Below, piece by piece: positions 7,936 through 16,390 of a stretch of DNA of 64,000 nt. Source of the stretch: Streptomyces sp. MUM 2J. Its GTDB lineage: Bacteria > Actinomycetota > Actinomycetes > Streptomycetales > Streptomycetaceae. The notes under the pieces were generated by a model. The model made no database searches, was not told where the DNA came from, and worked only from the letters and a program-made list of their open reading frames with translations. The stretch spans positions 122,038 to 186,037 of the forward strand of contig NZ_JADWYM010000008.1 of assembly GCF_022414535.1 (NCBI RefSeq). Direction: 5' to 3'. The position numbers and the translations under genes were made by a program. Position 1 is the first letter of the stretch, and each line of letters opens with the position of its first letter.

Positions 7936-9102
7936 GTGCGACTCACTTCCAGGACCCTGGGGCGGACCGACTCGCCCATCGGGGCGACGTACGCGCTGCT
8001 CGACGAGCGCGAGGGTGGGGCGGGCGCCGCCCTGCTCGACCTCGCCCAGGCGGCGCCCGCGTACCCGGCGGCGCCGTCGGTCGTGGAACACGTCGTGTCC
8101 GTCGTCCGGGACGCCCACGGCGCCGACTACGTCGACCTGGCGGGGCTGCCGAAGCTGCGGACCGCCTTCGCCGACGAGCTGTCCAGGGACTACCGGGGTC
8201 GTGTCGGCGCGGAGAACGTCGTCGTCACCGCCGGCTGCAACCAGGCCTTCTGCCTGGTGACCTCGGCTCTCACCGAGCCGGGCGACGAGGTCATCCTGCC
8301 GTTGCCGTACTACTTCAACCACGACATGTGGCTGCGGCTCGACGGCGTCACCCCGGTCCATCTGGAGTCCGGCCCGGTGCCGAGCGCCGCGGCGGCCGAG
8401 GCCCTGATCACCCCGCGCACCCGGGCGATCGCCCTGGTCACGCCCGGCAACCCGACCGGGGCCACGGTCCCGCCGGAGGAGATCACCGCGTTCGCCCGAC
8501 TGGCCGAGCGGCACGGCATCGCCCTGGTCCTCGACGAGACGTACCGCTCGTTCCGGGACACGGACGAGCCCGCGCACTCCCTCTTCTCCGACCCGGGCTG
8601 GCAGGAGACCGTCGTCAGCCTGCACAGCTTCTCCAAGGACCTCGCGATCCCCGGCTACCGGGTCGGCGCGATCGTCGCCTCGCCCGCCCTGAACAAGGAG
8701 ATCATGAAGCTGCTCGACTGCGTCACGATCTGCCCACCGCGCGTCGGCCAGGAGGCCGCCTGGGCCGGACTCGTCGGGGCCGGTCGGTGGCGCCGGGACC
8801 GGGCGGCGGAAGTCGCCTCGAAGCGGGACGCGTTCGCCCGCGCCATGGCGGAGCGCCCCGGTGGGTTCGAGTTGCTGTCCGTCGGCGGGTTCTTCGGCTG
8901 GGTGCGCCACCCGTTCGCCGGACGACCGACCGAGGAGGTGGTACGCGAACTCCTCCTGAAGCACGACGTCCTGGTGCTCCCGGGCACGGCCTTCCACCCG
9001 GAGGACCACGGCACGCTGCGGGTCAGCGTCAGCAACGTGGACGAGGCCGCCCTGCACGACTTCGCCGGCCGCCTCGAGGCGGCCGGCGGGATCAGTAGAT
9101 GA
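7936..9102 (+). CDS. Class I/II PLP aminotransferase (MppQ-like role proposed)
   Basis: A 388-residue fold-type I aminotransferase. GTG 7936 is chosen because GGGGAGGA lies 5-6 nt before it; upstream in-frame starts run through the IS relic. Motifs: VTAGCNQAFCLV, VTPGNPTGA for substrate carboxylate and PLP ring, LDETYRSF for the cofactor Asp and Tyr, and SLHSFSKDLAIPGYRVG with PLP-binding Lys234. It converges on the 2-oxoglutarate hydroxylase gene with an 11-nt overlap. With an MppP-type arginine oxidase and an MppO/VioC-like hydroxylase next door, the likely job is to transaminate a hydroxylated 2-keto-arginine back to an amino acid, as MppQ does in enduracididine biosynthesis. Substrate not provable from sequence. 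Confidence 0.85.
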   Translation: MRLTSRTLGRTDSPIGATYALLDEREGGAGAALLDLAQAAPAYPAAPSVVEHVVSVVRDAHGADYVDLAGLPKLRTAFADELSRDYRGRVGAENVVVTAGCNQAFCLVTSALTEPGDEVILPLPYYFNHDMWLRLDGVTPVHLESGPVPSAAAAEALITPRTRAIALVTPGNPTGATVPPEEITAFARLAERHGIALVLDETYRSFRDTDEPAHSLFSDPGWQETVVSLHSFSKDLAIPGYRVGAIVASPALNKEIMKLLDCVTICPPRVGQEAAWAGLVGAGRWRRDRAAEVASKRDAFARAMAERPGGFELLSVGGFFGWVRHPFAGRPTEEVVRELLLKHDVLVLPGTAFHPEDHGTLRVSVSNVDEAALHDFAGRLEAAGGISR

Positions 9103-10120
9103 CGCGGTCGTCGGCCGCGGGACGCCAGGCCCGGGAACCCCGCAGGTTCCGGGTGATGTTGAGCCGCTTCAGCCAGCGGTCCGACCCGTCGTAGCGGGCC
9201 TGGAACGACTTGCGGCCGTGCACCGCACGGAAGTTGTCGATGAAGACCAGGTCGCCGGGCCGCAGCGCGACGTCCCGCATCCCCTTCTCGATCTCCTCGC
9301 ACAACTGCTCGAACGCCTGCCGGCTGCGGTCCGTCCAGCCCGAGGGGTCCATGTGGTACGGGTCGAGCGCCATGTACGGGTCGCTCCGGTCGCCGTAGAG
9401 CAGGGGCCGCTTCCGCGGGTTCTCGTTCCACTCCTGGATGAGCTTGAAGCTCCGCTCGCGCAGGCCGTCGACGCGGGGGTCGCCGGACGACGCCAGCCCC
9501 TGCTGCGGCTGGTGCGAGTTGTCGGGCATGACGGTGAACTCGGGTTCGAACAAGGCGTCCACGTCGATGTTCGACCAGTCCATGTCCGGCACCGCCGACA
9601 CGACCGTCTCCACGGCGTCCGGGTTCTTCAGGCACATCAGCGCCACGTAGTCGCCCCTGCACGGGTGGAAGGCGTCCTCGGTGTGCCAGGAGAGGTGCTG
9701 AAGGCTGTTGGAGCCGATCTCGTAGTTCTCGTGCCCCTTGATCGGCAGGACGTCGTGCATGATGCGCCCGTCCTGCTGGGTCGCCCACCCGAAGACGTCG
9801 CCGACGGCGGTGGCGCACAGCAGGAAGAAGATCTCCTGCCGGAAGGCGGGCGAGTCGAACTGGCTGTCACGCCAGTGCTCGGGCGTCGGACCGAGCTCGG
9901 CCTCGTCCACGTCCAGACCGGAGACCCTGCAGACCGCCGAGGGCTCCTCGAAGCGGAACTGTTCCAGGAACGACAGGAGATGGGTGGGCAGCGCCCTGGC
10001 GAGCACGGGAGCCCGGCGGATCAGCTCGGGGTTCTCGATCGTGTCGTACGCGGCGGCGAGCTCGGCGAGCATCGGGGTCAGCACCGCGTTGTCCTCGGAT
10101 GTGAGCGCCAGGTGGTGCAT
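9092..10120 (-). CDS. Clavaminate-synthase/VioC-type Fe(II)/2-oxoglutarate amino-acid hydroxylase
   Basis: A 342-residue Fe/2OG oxygenase of the family that includes clavaminate synthase, VioC and MppO. The iron ligands are the family's HxE type: His146-Thr-Glu148 in SWHTEDAFHP and distal His301 in NFRAVHGRKSF; Arg in SDRWLKRLNITRN should bind 2-oxoglutarate. VioC and MppO hydroxylate the beta carbon of arginine or enduracididine. ATG 10120 follows a GGGGGAGG site by about 8 nt; longer in-frame extensions run into the divergent promoter. It is divergent from the MppP-type gene. Expected role: beta-hydroxylation of free arginine or an arginine-derived amino acid before NRPS loading. Confidence 0.9.
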   Translation of the reverse strand: MHHLALTSEDNAVLTPMLAELAAAYDTIENPELIRRAPVLARALPTHLLSFLEQFRFEEPSAVCRVSGLDVDEAELGPTPEHWRDSQFDSPAFRQEIFFLLCATAVGDVFGWATQQDGRIMHDVLPIKGHENYEIGSNSLQHLSWHTEDAFHPCRGDYVALMCLKNPDAVETVVSAVPDMDWSNIDVDALFEPEFTVMPDNSHQPQQGLASSGDPRVDGLRERSFKLIQEWNENPRKRPLLYGDRSDPYMALDPYHMDPSGWTDRSRQAFEQLCEEIEKGMRDVALRPGDLVFIDNFRAVHGRKSFQARYDGSDRWLKRLNITRNLRGSRAWRPAADDRVIY

Positions 10121-10370
10121 GGCTTCGTCCTCCCCCTCTCTGCCGCGGGTGATCCCCACCTGCGGTTCGACGTGAACGGACCGGAGTCTAAGCGCGGACC
10201 GGAATGGCCCGCGGTCCCCGTTAGATGGGACAGGCGCGGAGGGCCCGTTGCTACCTATATTTTCGGCAACGTGACAGTTTCTGCGGAGCCAATCGCACTT
10301 TAGTGACGCCCACATCGGCTCAGTAGCACGGCGAGCAGAAGGCATCCGGGGACTTATTGAAGGGCTGAGG
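10121..10370. promoter_or_regulatory. Divergent promoter region with a perfect inverted repeat
   Basis: This 250-bp spacer separates the hydroxylase and MppP-type genes. It contains an inverted repeat, CGTTGC (10246-10251) and GCAACG (10266-10271), flanking the AT-rich core CTATATTTT. The spacing (14 nt between arms) and position suit an operator for a dimeric regulator controlling both genes. Exact -10/-35 elements are uncertain. Confidence 0.4.
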
Positions 10371-11501
10371 ATGACCGAAGTTGTCAATCTGACGACAATG
10401 GAAGTTGACGCGCTGGTGGATGCCGACGGTGGGCTCAACCTCACCGATGGACACGCCCGGCTCGTTCTCACACCACAGCAGTCGGACATTGTCGCCCGCA
10501 TTCCGGAAATGTTCGTCGAGGCCACCCGCCGGCCCTTCCCGGAAATCGAGCTCGCGGCACACAAGGCGTTCTTCGGCGCCGTCGGCCAGCACACCGCGCC
10601 GGTCGGCACCGGCCGGATCCTCAGCTGCTACTCGTCGACGCTCGCCACCGACATCGTGGCCCGCGCGCTGCCCGCGGGGGCGACGGTCGCGGTGCTGCAC
10701 CCGACGTTCGACAACATCGCCGACCTGCTCAGGACCCGCGGTCTGCAGCTCGTCCCGATGTCCGAGGAAGAGCTCCTGGCCAGGGAGTGGCCGGGCGCCC
10801 CGGTCGACGCGATCGTGGTGACCCTGCCGAACAACCCGACCGGGCTCATCACCCCCGAGGGGCACCTCAAGTCGCTGGCGGAGCACGCCGCGCGACACCA
10901 CCAGATCGTCATCATCGACGCCAGCTTCCGCGGTCAGGTCCGCGAGGCCCAGTACGACACCTACGCGGTGCTCGACGCCGCCGGCTGCGCCTGGATCACC
11001 ATCGAGGACACCGGCAAGCTGTGGCCGACGCACGAGCTGAAGATCGGTCTGCTCGCCTACAGCGAGCGCACCAACCTCCCGATCGAGTACGCCTTCTCCG
11101 AGTCGCTGCTCGCGGCCTCCCCGGTCGTCCTGCAGCTCGTCACGGATCTGGCCGGCGACTGGGTCGACGGCGGCTACGAGCGGGCGAGTGAACTCGTCGA
11201 GCGCAACCGTGCCGTGGTCAAGGAGACCATCACCCAGGTCGGCCTGAGGCTCGCCGACCCGGACTCGCAGATCAGCGTGGCCCGCATCGAACTCCCCGAG
11301 GACGGCCCCGACTCGGCCGTCCTGCACAAGGAGATGCTGGCGCGCGGCGTCCACGTGCTGCCCTGCGCGCCGTTCCACTGGGCGGACCCGGACGGCGGCC
11401 TGCGTTTCATCCGCGTCTCGCTGGCCCGGCCGTTCGAGACGGTCCAGAAGGCCGTGCAGACGATGGCCGAGGCGTACCGGGACCTCACTCCCGACCGGTG
11501 A
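10371..11501 (+). CDS. MppP-type PLP-dependent L-arginine oxidase/hydroxylase
   Basis: A 376-residue fold-type I PLP protein. It is not an ordinary aminotransferase: it shares MppP's distinctive blocks LNLTDGHARLVLTP, GRILSCYSSTLA, LHPTFDNIADLLR, LPNNPTGLI and the PLP loop IEDTGKLWPTHELKIGLL with Lys216. MppP and its relative RohP use oxygen to turn L-arginine into 4-hydroxy-2-ketoarginine and 2-ketoarginine without a metal or flavin. The N-terminal segment before LNLTDGH is also MppP-like; in MppP this end orders over the substrate. Together with the adjacent hydroxylase and aminotransferase it forms an arginine-tailoring set. The cyclase MppR is not in this window. Assignment to the family is firm; the exact product is inferred. 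Confidence 0.88.
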   Translation: MTEVVNLTTMEVDALVDADGGLNLTDGHARLVLTPQQSDIVARIPEMFVEATRRPFPEIELAAHKAFFGAVGQHTAPVGTGRILSCYSSTLATDIVARALPAGATVAVLHPTFDNIADLLRTRGLQLVPMSEEELLAREWPGAPVDAIVVTLPNNPTGLITPEGHLKSLAEHAARHHQIVIIDASFRGQVREAQYDTYAVLDAAGCAWITIEDTGKLWPTHELKIGLLAYSERTNLPIEYAFSESLLAASPVVLQLVTDLAGDWVDGGYERASELVERNRAVVKETITQVGLRLADPDSQISVARIELPEDGPDSAVLHKEMLARGVHVLPCAPFHWADPDGGLRFIRVSLARPFETVQKAVQTMAEAYRDLTPDR

Positions 11502-11531
11502 AACCCGCTGGCGTGAGGACGTCGGCGACGG

Positions 11532-11570
11532 GAAGGCGGCACCACCCCTCCACGGGGTGGTGCCGCCTTC
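11532..11570. terminator. Bidirectional terminator between the MppP-type gene and the M28 peptidase
   Basis: A perfect 17-bp stem (11532-11548 with 11554-11570) and a 5-nt loop sit between two convergent genes and should stop transcription from both sides. Confidence 0.75.
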
Positions 11571-11654
11571 GCCTTGCCCCACGCGACCACGCCCGGCGGC
11601 ACGAAGGCGGTCCGGTCGGCACGTGGTCGTGTCGGCCGGACCGCCTCAGCCGGT

Positions 11655-13961
11655 TCAGTACTCGAAGGTCCGTACGACGAAGGTCTGCCCCGCGACCGAC
11701 GGCCAGCCCGCCCAGCTCTGGTCGGCGGCGAGCGTGGGCGCGCCCACCCCGTCGGGAAGGCCGACGCTGCTCGTGACCACCCGCAGGGACAGCGGGCCCT
11801 CGCCCCGAGCACGGACGACGACGTCGAGGCCGTCGGCGGGCGGTGCCGCGTAGGTGAACCCCCAGCCCCACCTGCCCCGGCCGTTGTTGCGGCCACCGGT
11901 GAGCTCGGCGCCTTCGGCAGAGGCGCCGAGGATCTCGTGGTCGCCGGTGTCGGCGTACACGGCGAGGCTGTAGACGTCGGCGGGGACCTTGAGGCGCAGG
12001 CGGACCGTCCGCACACCGCCGTTCGCGGTCGCCGAGGCGTCCTCGGTGCGCGGCACCTCCAACCGGGCTGCCCCGGCCTTGCCGCTGGGCAACGCGACGC
12101 CGCCCAGCGGCGGGACCCGGTCGTCGTAGCGGACCGGGTGCCCGGTGAGCAGCCTGTCGATCGTGGGGTCGGAGGCACTGCCGAGGCTGACCCACGTCGC
12201 GTCGCCCGCATCGGACTCCAGGACGTACCCGAGGCTGACCGCCTCGGGCTCGTCGGCGCTGTATCCGTCCAGGGCGGCGCCCACGCCGAGCGTGGCCGCA
12301 CCCGACACCGCCACCGTCACCATCACCGCGGTGGCCACCCGGCTCCGTGGCAACGGCTCCACGACGCACAGGGCCGTGGCCACCACGAACGCGGCGAGGA
12401 GCAGCGGGACGGCGACGGCCGACAGGCCCAGTGCGGGCAGCAGCAGGAGTGCGACCGGCAGCACCAGGGCCACGGCCGCCATGGCAGCCACCGCTCCGGC
12501 CACGGCCCGCCAGGGAGAGCTTTCGGCCGTGTACCGCAGGATCACGGCGAGGGCGGCGAGGCCGAGCAGGGCGGGCCAGGTGAAGAGGTAGGCGGCCCCG
12601 GGCAGCAGCACGGCGCACACCACGGCGAGGAACGCGAACCAGCCGAGCACGGCCACCAGGACGTCGAGCGGCGACGCGTTGCGGCGGGCCCACCGGTACC
12701 AGGTGGCGAGCAGCACCACCAGCAGCAGCGCCTCCCCCACCGCGTACCGGCCGAGGTGGTGGACGCTACCGGCGGTGAGCACGAAGTCCGGCCGGAACCA
12801 GGCCAGCACCCACCAGGCGGCCAGACCGGTCGCCGCCGCACCGAGCAGCGTCAGGGGGAACGTCGCGGCGGCCCGTCCGACCCCGCGCGGGGCGAGTCCC
12901 CGGCGCCGGCCGGACACGAGGAGCACCGGGACGGTCAGGAGCGCCACCGCGGCCAGCGGCAGCACCAGCCACGCCGGGTACGACGCGACCGTGCCGAACA
13001 GCGAGAAGTACGTGGCGTCCGAGCCGCCCCGGGCAAGGTCGTCGCCGCCCAGCCGGCGGACCGCACCGAGCGCGCTGTCACCCATGTCCTGCACGGACGA
13101 CGGGTCGAGCCGCGCGATGTCGTCGTGGGCGGTGTGGTAGTGGGCGGCGCCCTCCATGAAGGCGAAGTTGAGCCCTCGCATGCCGGCCTCGTCGAAGACC
13201 GTCAGGTCCGTGTCGTGGGGCAGCAGCCCGTAGACCTCGTCGGCGAGTGACGTGGTGAGCGCCCCCGCCGCCCGTACGGCGGGGGTGAGACCGGTGCCCG
13301 CCATCTGGAACATCACGGCCGGCCCGGAGACGCCCCTGGCCTCCAGGTTGATCACGACGGTGCGGTCGGGGGCGGCGGCCCCCTCCGTGCCGTGCTCCGC
13401 GTCCACGAAGGCCTGCGCGCCGAGCAGTCCGGGCTCCTCGCCGTCGGTGAGGAGGAGCTCGACGTCGTTCCGGAGCCGAGGTCCGGCCTTGAGCGCACGG
13501 GCGATCTCCAGGACCGTCGCGACGTTCGCCCCGTCGTCGGCGGCGCCCGGGCCGATCGGCACCGAGTCGTAGTGGGCGACGAGGAGGACCCGGCCGGTGG
13601 GCCGCTCGCCCGGAATCACGGCGTGGACGTCGGAGACCGTACCGACGCCCACCGGAGCGTCGCCGGAGGGTCGGGCGGCGACCCGGGTCAGCACCTCCGG
13701 CTCCAGCCCCGCCGCCCGCAACTCGTCCTGGAGGTACCTCCGTACGTCCGCCTGCGCGGCCGAGCCCGTCGGGTGCGGGACCTTCGCGATGTGCTCCAGC
13801 CTGTCGACCGCGCGGGTCGCCGAGAAGTCCCTCGCTGCGGCCGAGACCGGCCGAGGGTCGGGGGTGAGGAGCGGCAGGGTGGCCGCGGCGGCGGTGAGGA
13901 TCAGGAGCAGGAATGCGGCCAGGGCCGGTATCCGTCTCCGCAGAGTGGTCATGACCTGCAC
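11655..13961 (-). CDS. M28 family membrane metallopeptidase (ERMP1-like topology)
   Basis: A 768-residue protein with an N-terminal signal/anchor, an extracytoplasmic M28 aminopeptidase domain (about 45-330), about eight to nine membrane helices (about 345-600) and a C-terminal extracytoplasmic beta-domain. Zinc ligands of M28 are visible: His in LLVAHYDSVP, Asp in GAADDGANV, the Glu pair in TDGEEPGLLG and His in YHTAHDDI. Start: the GTG at 13961 has GAGGT 6-7 nt upstream; an ATG three codons later is possible. It is the last gene of a leftward operon with an exporter and a LanB-type protein, about 30 nt after the latter. It may trim a leader or scaffold peptide, or activate an exported product outside the membrane. 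Confidence 0.85.
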   Translation of the reverse strand: MQVMTTLRRRIPALAAFLLLILTAAAATLPLLTPDPRPVSAAARDFSATRAVDRLEHIAKVPHPTGSAAQADVRRYLQDELRAAGLEPEVLTRVAARPSGDAPVGVGTVSDVHAVIPGERPTGRVLLVAHYDSVPIGPGAADDGANVATVLEIARALKAGPRLRNDVELLLTDGEEPGLLGAQAFVDAEHGTEGAAAPDRTVVINLEARGVSGPAVMFQMAGTGLTPAVRAAGALTTSLADEVYGLLPHDTDLTVFDEAGMRGLNFAFMEGAAHYHTAHDDIARLDPSSVQDMGDSALGAVRRLGGDDLARGGSDATYFSLFGTVASYPAWLVLPLAAVALLTVPVLLVSGRRRGLAPRGVGRAAATFPLTLLGAAATGLAAWWVLAWFRPDFVLTAGSVHHLGRYAVGEALLLVVLLATWYRWARRNASPLDVLVAVLGWFAFLAVVCAVLLPGAAYLFTWPALLGLAALAVILRYTAESSPWRAVAGAVAAMAAVALVLPVALLLLPALGLSAVAVPLLLAAFVVATALCVVEPLPRSRVATAVMVTVAVSGAATLGVGAALDGYSADEPEAVSLGYVLESDAGDATWVSLGSASDPTIDRLLTGHPVRYDDRVPPLGGVALPSGKAGAARLEVPRTEDASATANGGVRTVRLRLKVPADVYSLAVYADTGDHEILGASAEGAELTGGRNNGRGRWGWGFTYAAPPADGLDVVVRARGEGPLSLRVVTSSVGLPDGVGAPTLAADQSWAGWPSVAGQTFVVRTFEY

Positions 13962-13991
13962 GGTTGTACCTCGCGACGGGGATGGGACGGA

Positions 13992-16358
13992 TCAGGTGGC
14001 CGACGGCCGGCGGGGCGTCGCGTTGACGGCCACGATCCGCAGTTCGGCGGTGTACCGCTCACCGGCGCGGTCACGCAGCCAGAGCCGGTCGGTGTCGGGG
14101 AGCATCTCGGAGAGCGTGAAACCGCCTCCGCCGGTCTCGGCGGTCCGGCGCACCGATTTGGCCAGCAGGTTCACCAGCGCCAGGCTGCGGAAGTCCACGG
14201 CCATCGGTTTGCGTTCGACCGGCACCCGGTAGAAGCCGCGCTCGGGCAGGCCGTGCCGGGCCCGCCAGGCGCGCGCGGCCGCGTACCGCCGCCGCTCGTC
14301 CTTGACGAACGCCCAGTCGCAGTCCGCCGCCCGGAAGGACCATGCCTCGCGGCTGACGACGAGCCGGTCGATGCCGACCCGGGGGCGGTGACCGGCGCCG
14401 CCGAACGGGCTGAAGGCGTTGGCGACGAGGAGCGACAGCGGTTCGCCGATCGCCTCCAGGAACGGGTACTCCCGTTGGTCGGTCCGGTGGCGCACGCGTA
14501 GTCCGTCGTCGCCCTGTCGCTCCACCACCAGGTCCGTGACCGAGAGGGTGGTCGCCCCGGGGGGTGCGTCGAAGGAGTCGGAGCCGATCGACAGATAGGT
14601 GTACGACGGCAGCCTCAGCTCGGCCGCCCGGGCCATCCGGGACGTGGTCAGGGCGGCGTCCATCCGGGGGATGATGGTCATCCGGCGGTCCATGCCGGAG
14701 GCGGCCGCGCCGTCCCGGAGGCGGTCGGGGTCGGGGTGCTGGGAGACGAAGAGCTGGCTCTCCAGGGTGTTGATGGAGCAGTGCATCTCGCCCAGGACGA
14801 AGTCCACCTCGCCCCGTTCGGCGGCCTCCGCGCTCCCGGTCATCAGCATGACGTCGGGCGAGTTCCAGCGCGCGGAGCTCCACAGCGGTGCCCCCGTCGC
14901 GAACTCCCGGGCCACCCGGTCGGCGATCTGCGCGGCGCTGACCTGGTGGTGGCGCGTGTCGGTGAAGTCCTCCAGGGACAGGCCGAGGACGCGGCGCCAG
15001 CGCTCGCGAAACTCGGAGACCACCTCGTCCACCAGCTCCGACTGCAGGTTGTCGGTGGACAGTTGGGCGACCTCCGGCAGGAGCGCGGTGAGCATCTGCA
15101 GCAACGGCATCGCCTCGGCCCCACTCCGCTCCAGCTCGCGGTCGAGGATCTGGCGAGCCCGTGCGAGGTAGCGTCCGCCGATGGTGTTGGCCAGCCAGAG
15201 CGCGCTGTCGAGAAGCAGCCCGAGGGGCGCGGCGAGCCGGTCGGTCACCTTGCGCCCGATGTGTATGTCGATGTCGCGGACGGTGTCCTCGTAGACCAGT
15301 GTCCGCCCGGCGTAGGTGCCGCCCGCACGGCGGGTGGACGAGGACGTGGTGAGGCGTTCGAACTCGGCCGCGAGGTGCCGGCTGGCCGACAGCAGGCGGT
15401 CCGGGTCCCCGGCCGAGGCTGCCACCTCGTTCCGGGCGGCGACGAGTTCGTCGAGCGGCTGCAGGGCGCGCTCGCGTACGGCCGGGTCACCGATGCGGGC
15501 GATCCGCTCCGCGAGTTCCCGCTCCGGCGCGGCGACGAGCCCGCCCGCGAGGTCGATGCGGATGACCTCGAGATCGCGCAGCCGCAGCAGGGCGGTCACC
15601 GTCTCCAGGTCGAACGGGGTGCCCGCGATGTCGCCGACGGTGTGCCGGCCGTCGCACCGTCCGAGTACCCGGACCTCCTGCGCGGTCAGCGTCACCGGCT
15701 TGCGGAAGGGCAGCTGGACCGTCCAGCCGGTGAGGGACGCGGAGGGGACGACCCGCGGTGTCAGCCACGGCAGTACCTCACGGCGGGCGCCGACCGTCCG
15801 GGCGATTGCCTCGACGGCCCAGCCCTCGAAGTAGGTGGTGCGGCGGTTCACCAGAGCGGGACCGGGCGTGGCGGACAGGCCGGTCTCGTCCTGGCCGAGC
15901 CGGGCCCAGCCGACCGGGCCGAAGAAGCCGACCGTGTCGTTCTTCAGGCAGTAGCGCTGGAGGTAGGTGACGATGGTCAGCTCGTGGTACCGGCCGCGCA
16001 CGTTCCGGGGCTCGCCGGCGGCTGCCTTGTCCAGGCAGTTGTGGACGAGCGCCGGATTCTGCCAGGTGACCGCCTCACGGATGCGCGGGTCGGCGGCGGT
16101 GCGGCGGACGACCGCGCTGAGCCGTTCGGTGGCGGCCTCGAACACCTTCGCGTAGTGCTCGCCGGAGTCCGCCTCCCGTTCGTCGAACCGGTCGGCCGCG
16201 GAGGCGAGTTCGGCGTCACACAGATCGGTGATCCGCTCGGCGGGGAATCCCGCGCTGCGCAGCGCGGCATCTCCCCACAGGTCCCAGCCCGAGGTACCCA
16301 GCGGTGTGCGCCACGGGTGGTCGGCGCTGGCCGGGCCGGTGTGCTTCGTCCTGCTCAT
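13992..16358 (-). CDS. LanB-type (lantibiotic dehydratase N-terminal family) protein, PEARL-like
   Basis: A protein of 788 residues (800 if the ATG at 16394, which overlaps the exporter stop as ATGA, is used; 16358 is preferred because GAGGA precedes it). The block KNDTVGFFGPVGWARL near residue 150 is typical of the LanB N-terminal domain, which transfers amino acids from aminoacyl-tRNA to a peptide. Full LanBs are about 1,000 residues with a C-terminal elimination domain; that domain is not evident here, so a peptide aminoacyl-tRNA ligase (PEARL) or split dehydratase is more likely. No precursor peptide is obvious nearby. The gene sits between an MFS exporter and an M28 peptidase inside an NRPS cluster, an unusual setting. 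Confidence 0.75.
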   Translation of the reverse strand: MSRTKHTGPASADHPWRTPLGTSGWDLWGDAALRSAGFPAERITDLCDAELASAADRFDEREADSGEHYAKVFEAATERLSAVVRRTAADPRIREAVTWQNPALVHNCLDKAAAGEPRNVRGRYHELTIVTYLQRYCLKNDTVGFFGPVGWARLGQDETGLSATPGPALVNRRTTYFEGWAVEAIARTVGARREVLPWLTPRVVPSASLTGWTVQLPFRKPVTLTAQEVRVLGRCDGRHTVGDIAGTPFDLETVTALLRLRDLEVIRIDLAGGLVAAPERELAERIARIGDPAVRERALQPLDELVAARNEVAASAGDPDRLLSASRHLAAEFERLTTSSSTRRAGGTYAGRTLVYEDTVRDIDIHIGRKVTDRLAAPLGLLLDSALWLANTIGGRYLARARQILDRELERSGAEAMPLLQMLTALLPEVAQLSTDNLQSELVDEVVSEFRERWRRVLGLSLEDFTDTRHHQVSAAQIADRVAREFATGAPLWSSARWNSPDVMLMTGSAEAAERGEVDFVLGEMHCSINTLESQLFVSQHPDPDRLRDGAAASGMDRRMTIIPRMDAALTTSRMARAAELRLPSYTYLSIGSDSFDAPPGATTLSVTDLVVERQGDDGLRVRHRTDQREYPFLEAIGEPLSLLVANAFSPFGGAGHRPRVGIDRLVVSREAWSFRAADCDWAFVKDERRRYAAARAWRARHGLPERGFYRVPVERKPMAVDFRSLALVNLLAKSVRRTAETGGGGFTLSEMLPDTDRLWLRDRAGERYTAELRIVAVNATPRRPSAT

Positions 16359-16390
16359 CCGCGGTGTCCTCAGCTCCTTCTCGCTGCCGG

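Noticed and set aside
10121..10609. Extension of the 2-oxoglutarate hydroxylase frame upstream of 10120
   Set aside because: It crosses the divergent promoter and the start of the arginine oxidase gene, and has no conserved sequence.
12145..12591. Plus-strand open frames opposite the M28 peptidase gene
   Set aside because: They mirror the membrane-helix-coding region of the peptidase and lack start sites and motifs.
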